Shown piece by piece: positions 1 through 6,952 of a DNA stretch of 10,193 bases. Under the pieces are notes generated by a model. The model did no database searches. It was not told where the DNA came from and saw nothing but the letters and a program-made list of their open reading frames with translations. A program made the translations under genes and the position numbers. Numbering within the stretch: position 1 is the first letter of the stretch; every line of letters begins with the position of its first letter. Source of the DNA: Bacteroidales bacterium. GTDB taxonomy: Bacteria; Bacteroidota; Bacteroidia; Bacteroidales; WCHB1-69. The stretch is taken from positions 1 to 10,193 of the forward strand of contig JAISAD010000059.1 in NCBI GenBank assembly GCA_031266895.1. The letters are read 5' to 3'.

Positions 1-49
1 TTCCTCAATAAAAAAAAATTTTGAGTGTGCAAAATTAAAATAATAATTG

Positions 50-57
50 TACTTTTG
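50..57 (+). promoter_or_regulatory. Bacteroidota-type -7 promoter element for the T9SS cargo gene
   Basis: TACTTTTG is an exact match to the Bacteroidota -7 consensus TAnnTTTG used by the primary sigma factor of this phylum. It would start transcription near position 63-65 and give a leader of roughly 80 nt before the ATG at 146. The -33 box is not clear: the nearest TTG (21-23) lies 26 nt upstream, somewhat too far. The promoter therefore rests on the -7 box and its position alone. It probably drives both the cargo gene and the dus-family gene 7 nt after it. Confidence 0.5.
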
Positions 58-145
58 CAACCTGTAAATGTTTTGTTAGATAAACATGCAGTTTTTACTT
101 AGAGAATTTAAACGAATAAAAATAACCAATTTAAAACAATTAAAG

Positions 146-1150
146 ATGAAAAGGATTTTATTTACAACTCTTTTTGTAGCATTATTAGGCGTGATTAACG
201 CACAACAACTTCCTAATTCCGGCTTTGAAAGCTGGTCGGGAGCTAACCCTACGGGTTGGAGTACATTAGATATCCAAATACCGGACGATTTTCCTGTTGT
301 TGGCGGACAGGTGATGGAGCTCGGCACTAACTCTATTACCAAATCAACAACTGATTATTATAGTGGTAGTGCTGCGATGAAGGTTTCTGTTTCTCCCATG
401 AATAGTACCTTACAAATGGGTCTTGCTTTTCTGCCTGATTCCCTCGCTGCTCTCAGAGAACTGGGCAATAGGCCAATACCCGGAGTTGCCACTAATGGTC
501 ACGTTAATTTGATGGCATTAGTGCCTATATTGTCGAGCTTAATGGGAGGTAATATTAGTGATACTCTAATTGCTCCTCTAGGATTGGCCATTACAGGAGG
601 AACAACTATTACGCAGAAACCTGTAGCCCTTTTTGGAGTTGCCAAAACGACTATTGGGCATGATGGGGATATGATGGTAGTTGTAACTTTAGTTTATACA
701 GGTACAGAGTCTACCCGTAAGGTTATGGGTTACGGAGTAGCTTTGTTAGAATCTTCTGAAACTTTTAAAAGTTTTGAGGCTGAGATTACTTGCACTGACG
801 AAACTCCAACTGAAATTGTTGTACTTATTGCAGGGTTTTCTACAGAAACTGTTGCTGCCGAACCATATAGCTATATGATTGTGGATGACTTGAACATCAG
901 CTATGGTGCTGGCATTGCTAGCAACAAATTGTCGGAAGTATCGGTATATCCCAATCCTGCCAAAGAGATGCTTAACATCAGTACTTCGGCTAATGAATAC
1001 GACGTACAGATAGTAGATATGCTGGGCAGAGTGGTAATTGCCGAAAAATCAAATCCGGCTATCCATATTTCCAGCTTGACAAAAGGTGTTTACTTTGTAA
1101 AAGTTACACAAAACGGCACAACTCACACCAATAAAATAGTTGTAGAGTAA
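146..1150 (+). CDS. Secreted protein with T9SS type A C-terminal sorting domain
   Basis: A 334-residue exported protein of unknown function. I start it at the ATG at 146, not the in-frame ATG at 86, because only this start puts a classical Sec signal peptide at the N-terminus: MKR, then a hydrophobic stretch, with likely cleavage after Ala19 (INA|QQ). The mature protein opens with LPNSGFESW, a motif common at the start of Bacteroidota surface proteins with a carbohydrate-binding-like beta-sandwich fold. The middle (about 30-260) is beta-rich and I do not recognise a specific enzyme family or catalytic motif. Residues 265-334 form a T9SS type A sorting domain: VYPNPA, then a DMLGR turn, then LTKGVYFVKV and the terminal KIVVE. 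By family knowledge the protein is moved across the outer membrane by the type IX system, the CTD is removed, and the product is attached to the surface or released. The dus-family gene follows after 7 nt, so the two may share a transcript without sharing a function. porX, a T9SS regulator, lies 4 kb away. Confidence 0.88.
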   Translation: MKRILFTTLFVALLGVINAQQLPNSGFESWSGANPTGWSTLDIQIPDDFPVVGGQVMELGTNSITKSTTDYYSGSAAMKVSVSPMNSTLQMGLAFLPDSLAALRELGNRPIPGVATNGHVNLMALVPILSSLMGGNISDTLIAPLGLAITGGTTITQKPVALFGVAKTTIGHDGDMMVVVTLVYTGTESTRKVMGYGVALLESSETFKSFEAEITCTDETPTEIVVLIAGFSTETVAAEPYSYMIVDDLNISYGAGIASNKLSEVSVYPNPAKEMLNISTSANEYDVQIVDMLGRVVIAEKSNPAIHISSLTKGVYFVKVTQNGTTHTNKIVVE

Positions 1151-1157
1151 TAATTCT

Positions 1158-2180
1158 GTGAAAATTTGGCTTGCTCCGTTACACGGAATAACAAATTATC
1201 ATTTTAGAAATTGTTTAAATCGCCATGTCAAAGGTATTGACGTGGCGATTTTGCCTTTTTTACCGGTACAGTCGGCGGAAAGACTAAGGCTTACCAAGTT
1301 GGCGCATAATAAACTGTGGAAAGATATTGCGCCGGAAAATAATCCACAAAAGCATCAATGCGCAAAAGGAAGAAGGGAAGAAGGCACGGCTGATCGAGAG
1401 CGTGGAAGGGTAGGGGGAGAGCCGGTGTTAATTCCGCAGTTGATGGGCAATAAGGCTGCTGATTTTGTAGATACAGTTGCAGCTTTATCGAAATGGGGCT
1501 ATTACGATTTCAATTGGAATATCGGCTGTCCGGCCGCGCAAGTGGTAACTCGAAAACGAGGTTGCGGTATTATGCCCTTTCCCGACATGGTAGAAGAGGT
1601 AGTGGCGGCCGTTACGGCGATTGATAAGGTACATTTTTCATTAAAAATGCGCTTGGGACTAAAACAATGTACTGAAAGCGAAGAAATTATAAAACGATTA
1701 AATCGCTATAATTTGGCTTTTGTAGTCATACATCCGCGTTTGGGCGTACAACAGTATGAAGGAAAACCTGATTGGGAGCAATTGGAACGGCTTCTGTCAC
1801 TTACGCAGCATGAGGTTATTTACAGCGGCGATATTAACTCCGTAGCCGACTGTGAGCAGTGGCAGCACCGTTTTCCACAACTTACACAACTGATGCTGGG
1901 ACGGGGCTTGCTGGCCAACCCCTTTTTGGCTGAAGAGATTAAACAGGGTGCGCCATTACTCCCTCAAGAATGGAAATTGCGCTTTGCAGACTATTACACC
2001 GACCTGAGTACCACACTACTGCGGCATCGTGGTGAAAAGGGTGCAGTTGGCAATCTGAAAGAGTTGTGGCAATATTTTGCTAAAACTCTGAAACTTTCTG
2101 ATACGGAGCTAATTAAATTGCTTCGAATTAATGAGTATCGTGAATTTGTAATCACTACAAAAGCCATAATATCCAACTAA
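1158..2180 (+). CDS. tRNA-dihydrouridine synthase family protein with an in-frame insertion
   Basis: A flavin (FMN) dependent TIM-barrel enzyme expected to reduce specific uridines of tRNA to dihydrouridine with NADPH. The N-terminal KIWLAPLHGITNYHFRN matches the first strand of the Dus barrel. NIGCP (121-125) carries the catalytic Cys124. Further FMN or substrate signatures are IPQ (92-94), SLKMRLG (161-167, Lys163), IHPR (191-194, His192), YSGDI (222-226) and the phosphate-binding LGRG (247-250). The start is GTG at 1158, because the barrel begins directly after it and no upstream ATG fits. Residues about 63-89 (nt 1344-1424) do not belong to the family: PENN should run straight into VLIPQLMGN, but 27 purine-coded, Arg/Glu/Gly-rich residues lie between. 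All listed active-site residues are intact, so the enzyme may still work. It belongs to the short Dus proteins typical of Bacteroidota; I cannot assign the A, B or C class or the target uridine. Confidence 0.87.
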   Translation: MKIWLAPLHGITNYHFRNCLNRHVKGIDVAILPFLPVQSAERLRLTKLAHNKLWKDIAPENNPQKHQCAKGRREEGTADRERGRVGGEPVLIPQLMGNKAADFVDTVAALSKWGYYDFNWNIGCPAAQVVTRKRGCGIMPFPDMVEEVVAAVTAIDKVHFSLKMRLGLKQCTESEEIIKRLNRYNLAFVVIHPRLGVQQYEGKPDWEQLERLLSLTQHEVIYSGDINSVADCEQWQHRFPQLTQLMLGRGLLANPFLAEEIKQGAPLLPQEWKLRFADYYTDLSTTLLRHRGEKGAVGNLKELWQYFAKTLKLSDTELIKLLRINEYREFVITTKAIISN

Positions 2181-2296
2181 AACGATTAATATCTGAGAAC
2201 AAGAATACATAAAAATTTTTACACACAGATAAAATTTTCTTATGTGCGTCTGTCAAATGTGGCAAAGATGGGAGTTAAATCCCAAATTTCCTCTTT
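2181..2296. other. Convergent intergenic region between the dus-family and HAD genes
   Basis: This AT-rich stretch lies between two converging genes, where terminators are expected. I see a 12-bp AT palindrome at 2210-2221 (TAAAAATTTTTA) and a near palindrome at 2270-2283 (GGGAGTTAAATCCC, one mismatch). Neither is a GC-rich hairpin followed by a T-run, so I do not call an intrinsic terminator. Confidence 0.3.
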
Positions 2297-2878
2297 TCAC
2301 ACCTGAAAGTGAAAAGCATATAGCCCCGCCTTGCGTGCACCCTCCACATGACGAAGTGTGTCGTCAATAAAAAGAGTTTCTTTAGGATTGAGTTGCTGTT
2401 CTTCTATGATTTTTAAAAAGGCTTCGGGATGAGGCTTACGGATATGCAATTCGTGCGAAAAGTAGGCTTTCACAAACAGTTCTTTGAAAATGTTGAAGCC
2501 GAATTTTTTATGCATGGCCACTGTAAAACTATCGCAATTGAGTTGATTGGTATTGCTGAAAAGAAACAAATTATATTGATTTTTAATCTGTTGCAAATAT
2601 TTAATTCGCTCTTCAGGAATATCTATCATGATAGAGTTCCATGCCTCGTCAATCTGCATGTCAGTAAGCGAAACGGCAGAGAGAGAACGGATGTAATTCC
2701 GAAACTCTTCTACCGATATTTTACCCTCTTCAAACAGATCAATAGCTTCCGTTTGAGCAGCTTGCGTATATTCTTCCTCAAATTGGAGTACTCCCAACCG
2801 AGTAAATGCCTCAGGCACGTTTTGATACCGGATATCGTAAATGGGGCCTCCCAAATCGAAAATAATGTTCTTCAGCAT
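2297..2878 (-). CDS. HAD superfamily phosphatase, FDLGG (YihX-like) type
   Basis: A 193-residue haloacid-dehalogenase-type hydrolase, probably a small cytoplasmic phosphatase. Motif I is FDLGGPIYD (nucleophile Asp8). The usual second Asp at +2 is Gly10, as in the FDLGG/FDLGN branch that includes E. coli YihX (alpha-glucose-1-phosphatase). Motif II is LFSNT (Ser108), motif III Lys148 in IRKPHPEAF, and motif IV FIDD (Asp172/Asp173). The alpha-helical cap lies between motifs I and II (about 15-95), as in class I HADs. The length is normal for the family. The start codon follows the kbl stop after only 1 nt, so translation is likely coupled and the gene shares the tdh-kbl transcript. Substrate is unknown. 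Phosphosugar or metabolite-repair phosphatase activity is a guess from the family, and the link to threonine catabolism rests only on gene position. Confidence 0.85.
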   Translation of the reverse strand: MLKNIIFDLGGPIYDIRYQNVPEAFTRLGVLQFEEEYTQAAQTEAIDLFEEGKISVEEFRNYIRSLSAVSLTDMQIDEAWNSIMIDIPEERIKYLQQIKNQYNLFLFSNTNQLNCDSFTVAMHKKFGFNIFKELFVKAYFSHELHIRKPHPEAFLKIIEEQQLNPKETLFIDDTLRHVEGARKAGLYAFHFQV

Positions 2879-2879
2879 C

Positions 2880-4070
2880 TTATTTCAGTATGCCTAATTC
2901 TTTACCCACTTTGGTAAAAGCGGCAATGCATTTATCCAAATGCTCCGGTTCGTGAGCAGCCGAAATTTGCACGCGAATACGAGCCAAGCCTTTAGGTACA
3001 ACAGGATAGTAAAATCCGGTAACAAAAATCCCTTCATCCTGCAACTTGGCCGCCATAGTTTGCGACAGACTGGCATCATAGAGCATAACAGCGCAAATGG
3101 CCGATTGAGTGGGTTTGATGTCAAAGCCTGCTGCTTTCATTTTTTCGATAAAATAGGCCGTGTTGCTGTGCAGTTTATCTTGCAAATCGTTGGTTTCCGA
3201 CATCAATTTTACCATCCGGATTCCGGCTGCAGCTACCATGGGCGGAATGGAATTTGAGAAGAGGTAGGGGCGCGAGCGCTGGCGCAGCATGTCGATAATC
3301 TCTTTTTTGCCGGTGGTGAAACCGCCAATAGCGCCTCCAAAAGCTTTTCCAAGCGTACCGGTAAGGATTTCCACCCTGCCGCGCAAATTAAACTGTTCGG
3401 TAACGCCGCGGCCGGTATGACCTACTACGCCGGCTGAGTGAGACTCGTCAACCATCACCATTGCATCATATTTTGCAGCCAGCGCCACGATTTTGTCTAA
3501 TGGTGCAACGTTGCCGTCCATGGAGAAAACCCCGTCGGTAACAATTAAACGGAAACGTTGGGCTTGTGCAGCCTGCAATTGCTTTTCGAGGTCTTCCATA
3601 TCGGCGTTATTGTAACGATAACGTTGTGCTTTACAGAGTCTTACTCCATCAATAATGGAAGCGTGGTTGAGAGCATCCGAAATGATGGCGTCATTTTCGG
3701 AAAGGAGCGGCTCAAAAACGCCTCCGTTAGCATCAAAACAGGCAGCATAGAGAATAGTGTCTTCTGTGCCAAAAAATTCTGCGATTTTAGCTTCCAGCTG
3801 TTTATGCAAATCAGAGCATCCACAAATAAAGCGCACAGAGGCCATACCGTAACCGTGCGTATCAAGTGCCTCTTTAGCGGCGGCAATCAGTTCCGAATTA
3901 TTGGCCAGTCCCAAATAGTTATTGGCGCAGAAATTGAGCACTTTCGTGCCATTGGCCAATTTAATTTCACCCCCTTGCGGAGACACAATAGTCCGTTCAT
4001 TTTTGTATAAACCGGCATTTTCTATTTCGGTTAGTTCTTTCTTTAAAAAATCCTGAAATTTGGTGTACAT
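2880..4070 (-). CDS. kbl: Glycine C-acetyltransferase (2-amino-3-ketobutyrate CoA ligase)
   Basis: A PLP-dependent enzyme of the alpha-oxoamine synthase family. It cleaves 2-amino-3-ketobutyrate with CoA into glycine and acetyl-CoA, the second step of threonine breakdown. The 396-residue length is the family norm. Signatures: the NFCANNYLGLA start of the fold (46-56), YGMASVRFICG (74-84), NHAS with His136 that stacks on PLP, MVDESHSAG (206-214, Asp208 and His211), and TLGKAFGGA with the Schiff-base Lys242. The closely related 8-amino-7-oxononanoate synthase (BioF) is the main alternative, but the threonine dehydrogenase gene directly upstream argues strongly for kbl. The gap to tdh is 100 nt and I see no TAnnTTTG box in it on this strand, so kbl probably depends on the promoter before tdh. 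The HAD gene follows 1 nt after its stop. Confidence 0.95.
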   Translation of the reverse strand: MYTKFQDFLKKELTEIENAGLYKNERTIVSPQGGEIKLANGTKVLNFCANNYLGLANNSELIAAAKEALDTHGYGMASVRFICGCSDLHKQLEAKIAEFFGTEDTILYAACFDANGGVFEPLLSENDAIISDALNHASIIDGVRLCKAQRYRYNNADMEDLEKQLQAAQAQRFRLIVTDGVFSMDGNVAPLDKIVALAAKYDAMVMVDESHSAGVVGHTGRGVTEQFNLRGRVEILTGTLGKAFGGAIGGFTTGKKEIIDMLRQRSRPYLFSNSIPPMVAAAGIRMVKLMSETNDLQDKLHSNTAYFIEKMKAAGFDIKPTQSAICAVMLYDASLSQTMAAKLQDEGIFVTGFYYPVVPKGLARIRVQISAAHEPEHLDKCIAAFTKVGKELGILK

Positions 4071-4170
4071 AATTCTTGTTTCTTTATGATTATTTCTGTT
4101 TAAATTCTTGTTTTTCAGTTATCTTGTAAATATTAAATCAAAAATGGATTGGTTGGGAATATTCATATTG
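4071..4170 (-). other. Spacer between tdh and kbl
   Basis: A 100-nt AT-rich spacer within the presumed tdh-kbl transcript. It contains an 11-bp direct repeat, AATTCTTGTTT, at 4071-4081 and 4103-4113, the first copy adjoining the kbl start codon. I see no hairpin terminator and no clear promoter on the - strand, so read-through from tdh is the simplest reading. Confidence 0.3.
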
Positions 4171-5121
4171 CTACAACAGTTTTTCCCGCAGTACCGTAAT
4201 CATATCCTCCGTCATGGATACCAAATCATAATCAGGTTTCCAATCCCATTCGGCACGGGCACAACTGTCGTCCATAGAGTTAGGCCACGAGTCGGCAATG
4301 CCTTGTCGCAGTTCATCAATTTGGTAATCCATCGTGAAGTTGGGAATATGTTTTTTGATCTCTGTGGCAATCATTTCCGGGTCGAAACTCATAGCGGTAA
4401 CATTGAACGAGTTGCGGTGTATCAGTTTAGTAGAGTCGGCCTCCATAATATCAATAGCGGCACGCAGAGCATCAGGCATATACATCATGTCCATAAATGT
4501 TCCCTGCCTGAGTGGACAGGTAAATTTACCGTTTCTGATGGCGGAGTAGTAAATATCTACAGCGTAGTCTGTAGTGCCGCCGCCTGGCAACGTAATGTTT
4601 GAGATAAGACCGGGATAGCGTACCGAACGGGTATCTACGCCAAAGCGTTTAAAGTAGTAATCGCTCAGCAATTCGCCTGTAACTTTGGTAACGCCGTAAA
4701 TGGTTTTGGGGCGTTGAATGGTATCTTGTGGGGTATTATCGGGGGGAGTCCCTGTGCCGAATGCTCCAATAGAACTTGGCGTAAAGAGCTGGCAATGGAA
4801 TTCGCGCGCCACTTCCAGACAGTTGAGTACGGCGCCTACGCCTACCTCCCAACCCAACATGGGATTTGCTTCGGCTTTTGCCGACAGGATGGCAGCCAAA
4901 TTGTAGATGGTATCAATATTATATTGCTTTACAGTAGTTGCAATATCCTCTATTTGAGTAGCATCAATTTTGCAACTTGGACCACTATCGACCAGCTCTC
5001 CTTTGAGTGGATAGAGACAGTCAGCCGCTACTACATTGTTGTTACCGTAAATCTTGCGCAAAGCAGGTGTAAGTTCCGATCCGATTTGCCCGCAAGCACC
5101 AATAACTAATATTTTTTTCAT
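4171..5121 (-). CDS. L-threonine 3-dehydrogenase, short-chain (epimerase-like) type
   Basis: An NAD-dependent enzyme of the extended short-chain dehydrogenase family that oxidises L-threonine to 2-amino-3-ketobutyrate, the substrate of the kbl product encoded next. Residues 8-14 (GACGQIG) form the GxxGxxG nucleotide-binding loop of an N-terminal Rossmann fold, and Asp34 ends beta-2, fitting NAD preference. The catalytic set is TPSS (Ser116/Ser117) and YGVTK (Tyr142, Lys146), followed by VRYPGLIS, a signature of the SDR-type threonine dehydrogenases. At 316 residues it matches these enzymes and is unrelated to the zinc-dependent medium-chain Tdh of E. coli. The annotation NAD-dependent epimerase/dehydratase would describe the fold correctly, but the kbl neighbour supports the threonine role. 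The ATG at 5119-5121 begins directly at the Rossmann strand KKILVIG. Confidence 0.92.
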   Translation of the reverse strand: MKKILVIGACGQIGSELTPALRKIYGNNNVVAADCLYPLKGELVDSGPSCKIDATQIEDIATTVKQYNIDTIYNLAAILSAKAEANPMLGWEVGVGAVLNCLEVAREFHCQLFTPSSIGAFGTGTPPDNTPQDTIQRPKTIYGVTKVTGELLSDYYFKRFGVDTRSVRYPGLISNITLPGGGTTDYAVDIYYSAIRNGKFTCPLRQGTFMDMMYMPDALRAAIDIMEADSTKLIHRNSFNVTAMSFDPEMIATEIKKHIPNFTMDYQIDELRQGIADSWPNSMDDSCARAEWDWKPDYDLVSMTEDMITVLREKLL

Positions 5122-5386
5122 TTCAACTAATTTAAGTTTGTAATTCTGTGATAATTAACCATATAAAAAAGAACGACAATATGAATAAGAATGTATTACA
5201 ATTTTTTGTCAAAGCGAGAAAACACCCTGTTATTCATCGTGCAAAAATACAGAAAAATTTAAAATGATGACAAGTTTGCTACTCTCTTTTCGTGTCCAGC
5301 GTTTAACTTCTAAATTCCGCAAATACTATTTTTAAAAATTCACCGTTGTACTGTATATATTCCAAAATTAAAATAAGAAAAATACT
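5122..5386. other. Divergent intergenic region between tdh and porX
   Basis: A 265-nt AT-rich region with divergent genes on both sides, so it must hold promoters in both directions. The - strand promoter is listed separately (5242-5273). For porX I find an exact TAAGTTTG at 5133-5140, but it would give a leader of about 240 nt and has no good -33 partner. A weaker candidate is TATTTTTA at 5327-5334, with TTTA at 5302-5305 ahead of it. I cannot choose between them. No small ORF or stable hairpin stands out. Confidence 0.4.
5242..5273 (-). promoter_or_regulatory. Promoter of the tdh-kbl-HAD operon
   Basis: On the - strand, TTG (5273-5271) is followed after 21 nt by TATTTTTG (5249-5242), an exact match to the Bacteroidota -7 element TAnnTTTG. 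The spacing fits the known 19-23 nt range. Transcription would start near 5235 and leave a leader of about 115 nt before tdh. Confidence 0.6.
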
Positions 5387-6937
5387 ATGGAAATTAAGAT
5401 TTTATGGGCAGATGATGAGGTTGAATTATTGAAACCGCATATTCTTTTTTTAGAGTCGAAAGGCTATCGGGTGCTTCCGGTGGTGAGCGGCAACGAAGCA
5501 ATAGAGTTGTTTCAAAAGGAGTTTGTGGATATTATATTCCTGGATGAAAATATGCCCGGTTTGAGTGGCATTGAGACTATGAAACGTATCAAGGCAATTA
5601 ATCCGCATATTCCAATAGTGATGATTACCAAGAGTGAAGAGGAGCATATTATGGAAGATGCTATCGGATCAAATATTGCAGACTATCTGATTAAGCCGGT
5701 AAATCCCAACCAGATATTGCTTTGCTTGAAGAAAAATATTGAAAATAAGAAGATTGTTACCGAAAAAAGCACTATCGCCTATCAACAGGCTTTTCGTGAT
5801 ATTGCGTTGCGCATGAGCGATCGTCTCTCGGAAAATGAATGGAAAGAATTATATAAGGAGCTGATACGCTGGGAGCTGGATTTGGAAAAAATTGAAGATA
5901 GTGGCGTGGCTGATATTTTGCACAATCAAAAGGAGGAAGCGAATGCCATTTTCTCCAAATATGTGATAAAAAATTATAAACAATGGCTTACAGGCGAGAG
6001 TGCTGATAAGCCGATTTTGTCGCAAACGGTGCTGAAAGATAAACTTTTTCCTGAATTATCGGAAAAGCACACCACTTTCCTTTTTGTTATTGATAATTTG
6101 CGTTTTGATCAATGGAAAGTGCTTCAGCCTTACATTCATGACTATTATCATGTGGATAGCGAGGATATATGTTTCAGTATTCTGCCAACAGCAACCCATT
6201 ATGCCCGCAATGCGCTTTTTTCAGGGCTGATGCCCTCCGAGATTGCTAAAAAATATCCACAACTTTGGCTGAATGAGGGTGATGAAGGTGGTAAAAATCA
6301 ATTTGAACAGGAATTGCTGGCTGAATATTTGAAACGTTACGGCAAAAATATCAAATTTTCATATTCCAAAATTCTTAATATTGATTTTGGCAAGCGGCTC
6401 CTGGATAATATTCATCAAATGCTGGATAATCCGTTGAATGTTATTGTAATAAATTTTGTAGATATGCTTTCACATGCCCGTACTGATGTTGATTTAATTC
6501 GTGAGCTGGCCGATGATGAAAAATCTTATCGCAGTGTTACCGCTTCATGGTTTGAGAATTCAGTGATGTATGAGATGATTAAGTTTCTGGCGGAAAAGAA
6601 AATACCGATTTTTATCACCACCGACCATGGTACTATCAAGATTGACAAGCCTATTAAAGTTGTTGGAGATAAAAATATCAACAATAACCTGAGATACAAA
6701 GTGGGTCGCAATATGAATTATCCCGAAAAAGAGGTATATGAAGTTAAGGATCCGGCAGAAATCTTTTTGCCGAAAGAGAGCCTGTTGCACCGTTATATTT
6801 TCGCCATCAAAAGTGATTTTTTCGCCTATCCCAACAACTATAATTACTACGTAAACTACTATCGCAATACGTTTCAGCATGGTGGCATCTCAATGGAAGA
6901 GATGATGATACCGTTTATTAAACTGGTGGCTAAGTAA
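5387..6937 (+). CDS. porX: Response regulator with PglZ/alkaline-phosphatase output domain, PorX
   Basis: A 516-residue two-component regulator of the type IX secretion system. Residues 1-120 are a receiver domain: acidic pocket Asp9/Asp10, phospho-acceptor Asp53 in FLDENMPG, Thr81 and Lys103 (LIKPVNP). A helical linker (about 120-215) leads into a PglZ domain of the alkaline phosphatase superfamily (about 225-516). Likely metal ligands and nucleophile are Asp236 (FVIDNLRFD), a Thr in LPTATHYARN (Thr270 or Thr268), Asp359/His363 (VDMLSHAR), Asp413/His414 (TTDHGT) and His498 (QHGG). There is no DNA-binding domain. In Porphyromonas gingivalis the homologue is phosphorylated by PorY, acts with the ECF sigma factor SigP on T9SS genes, contacts PorL, and has zinc-dependent nucleotide phosphodiesterase activity. 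Length and domain order match. No porY or sigP is in the window. Start at 5387: ATG directly before the first receiver strand, after an A-rich leader. The stop lies 15 nt from the converging sufS stop. Confidence 0.93.
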   Translation: MEIKILWADDEVELLKPHILFLESKGYRVLPVVSGNEAIELFQKEFVDIIFLDENMPGLSGIETMKRIKAINPHIPIVMITKSEEEHIMEDAIGSNIADYLIKPVNPNQILLCLKKNIENKKIVTEKSTIAYQQAFRDIALRMSDRLSENEWKELYKELIRWELDLEKIEDSGVADILHNQKEEANAIFSKYVIKNYKQWLTGESADKPILSQTVLKDKLFPELSEKHTTFLFVIDNLRFDQWKVLQPYIHDYYHVDSEDICFSILPTATHYARNALFSGLMPSEIAKKYPQLWLNEGDEGGKNQFEQELLAEYLKRYGKNIKFSYSKILNIDFGKRLLDNIHQMLDNPLNVIVINFVDMLSHARTDVDLIRELADDEKSYRSVTASWFENSVMYEMIKFLAEKKIPIFITTDHGTIKIDKPIKVVGDKNINNNLRYKVGRNMNYPEKEVYEVKDPAEIFLPKESLLHRYIFAIKSDFFAYPNNYNYYVNYYRNTFQHGGISMEEMMIPFIKLVAK

Positions 6938-6952
6938 GTTGTTTTTCAGTAT

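Noticed and set aside
86..145. Upstream in-frame ATG at 86 as the start of the T9SS cargo gene
   Set aside because: The added 20 residues are polar and basic and would bury the signal peptide. The ATG at 146 gives a textbook signal sequence.
2270..2283. Near palindrome as intrinsic terminator between the dus-family and HAD genes
   Set aside because: The stem is short with a mismatch and no T-run follows on either strand.
2429..4010. Long + strand open frames opposite the HAD and kbl genes
   Set aside because: They are antisense shadows of well-supported - strand genes and show no recognisable protein motifs.
4071..4113. 11-bp direct repeat AATTCTTGTTT in the tdh-kbl spacer as an operator
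   Set aside because: Two copies of a low-complexity AT-rich word in a short AT-rich spacer are weak evidence, and no known site matches.
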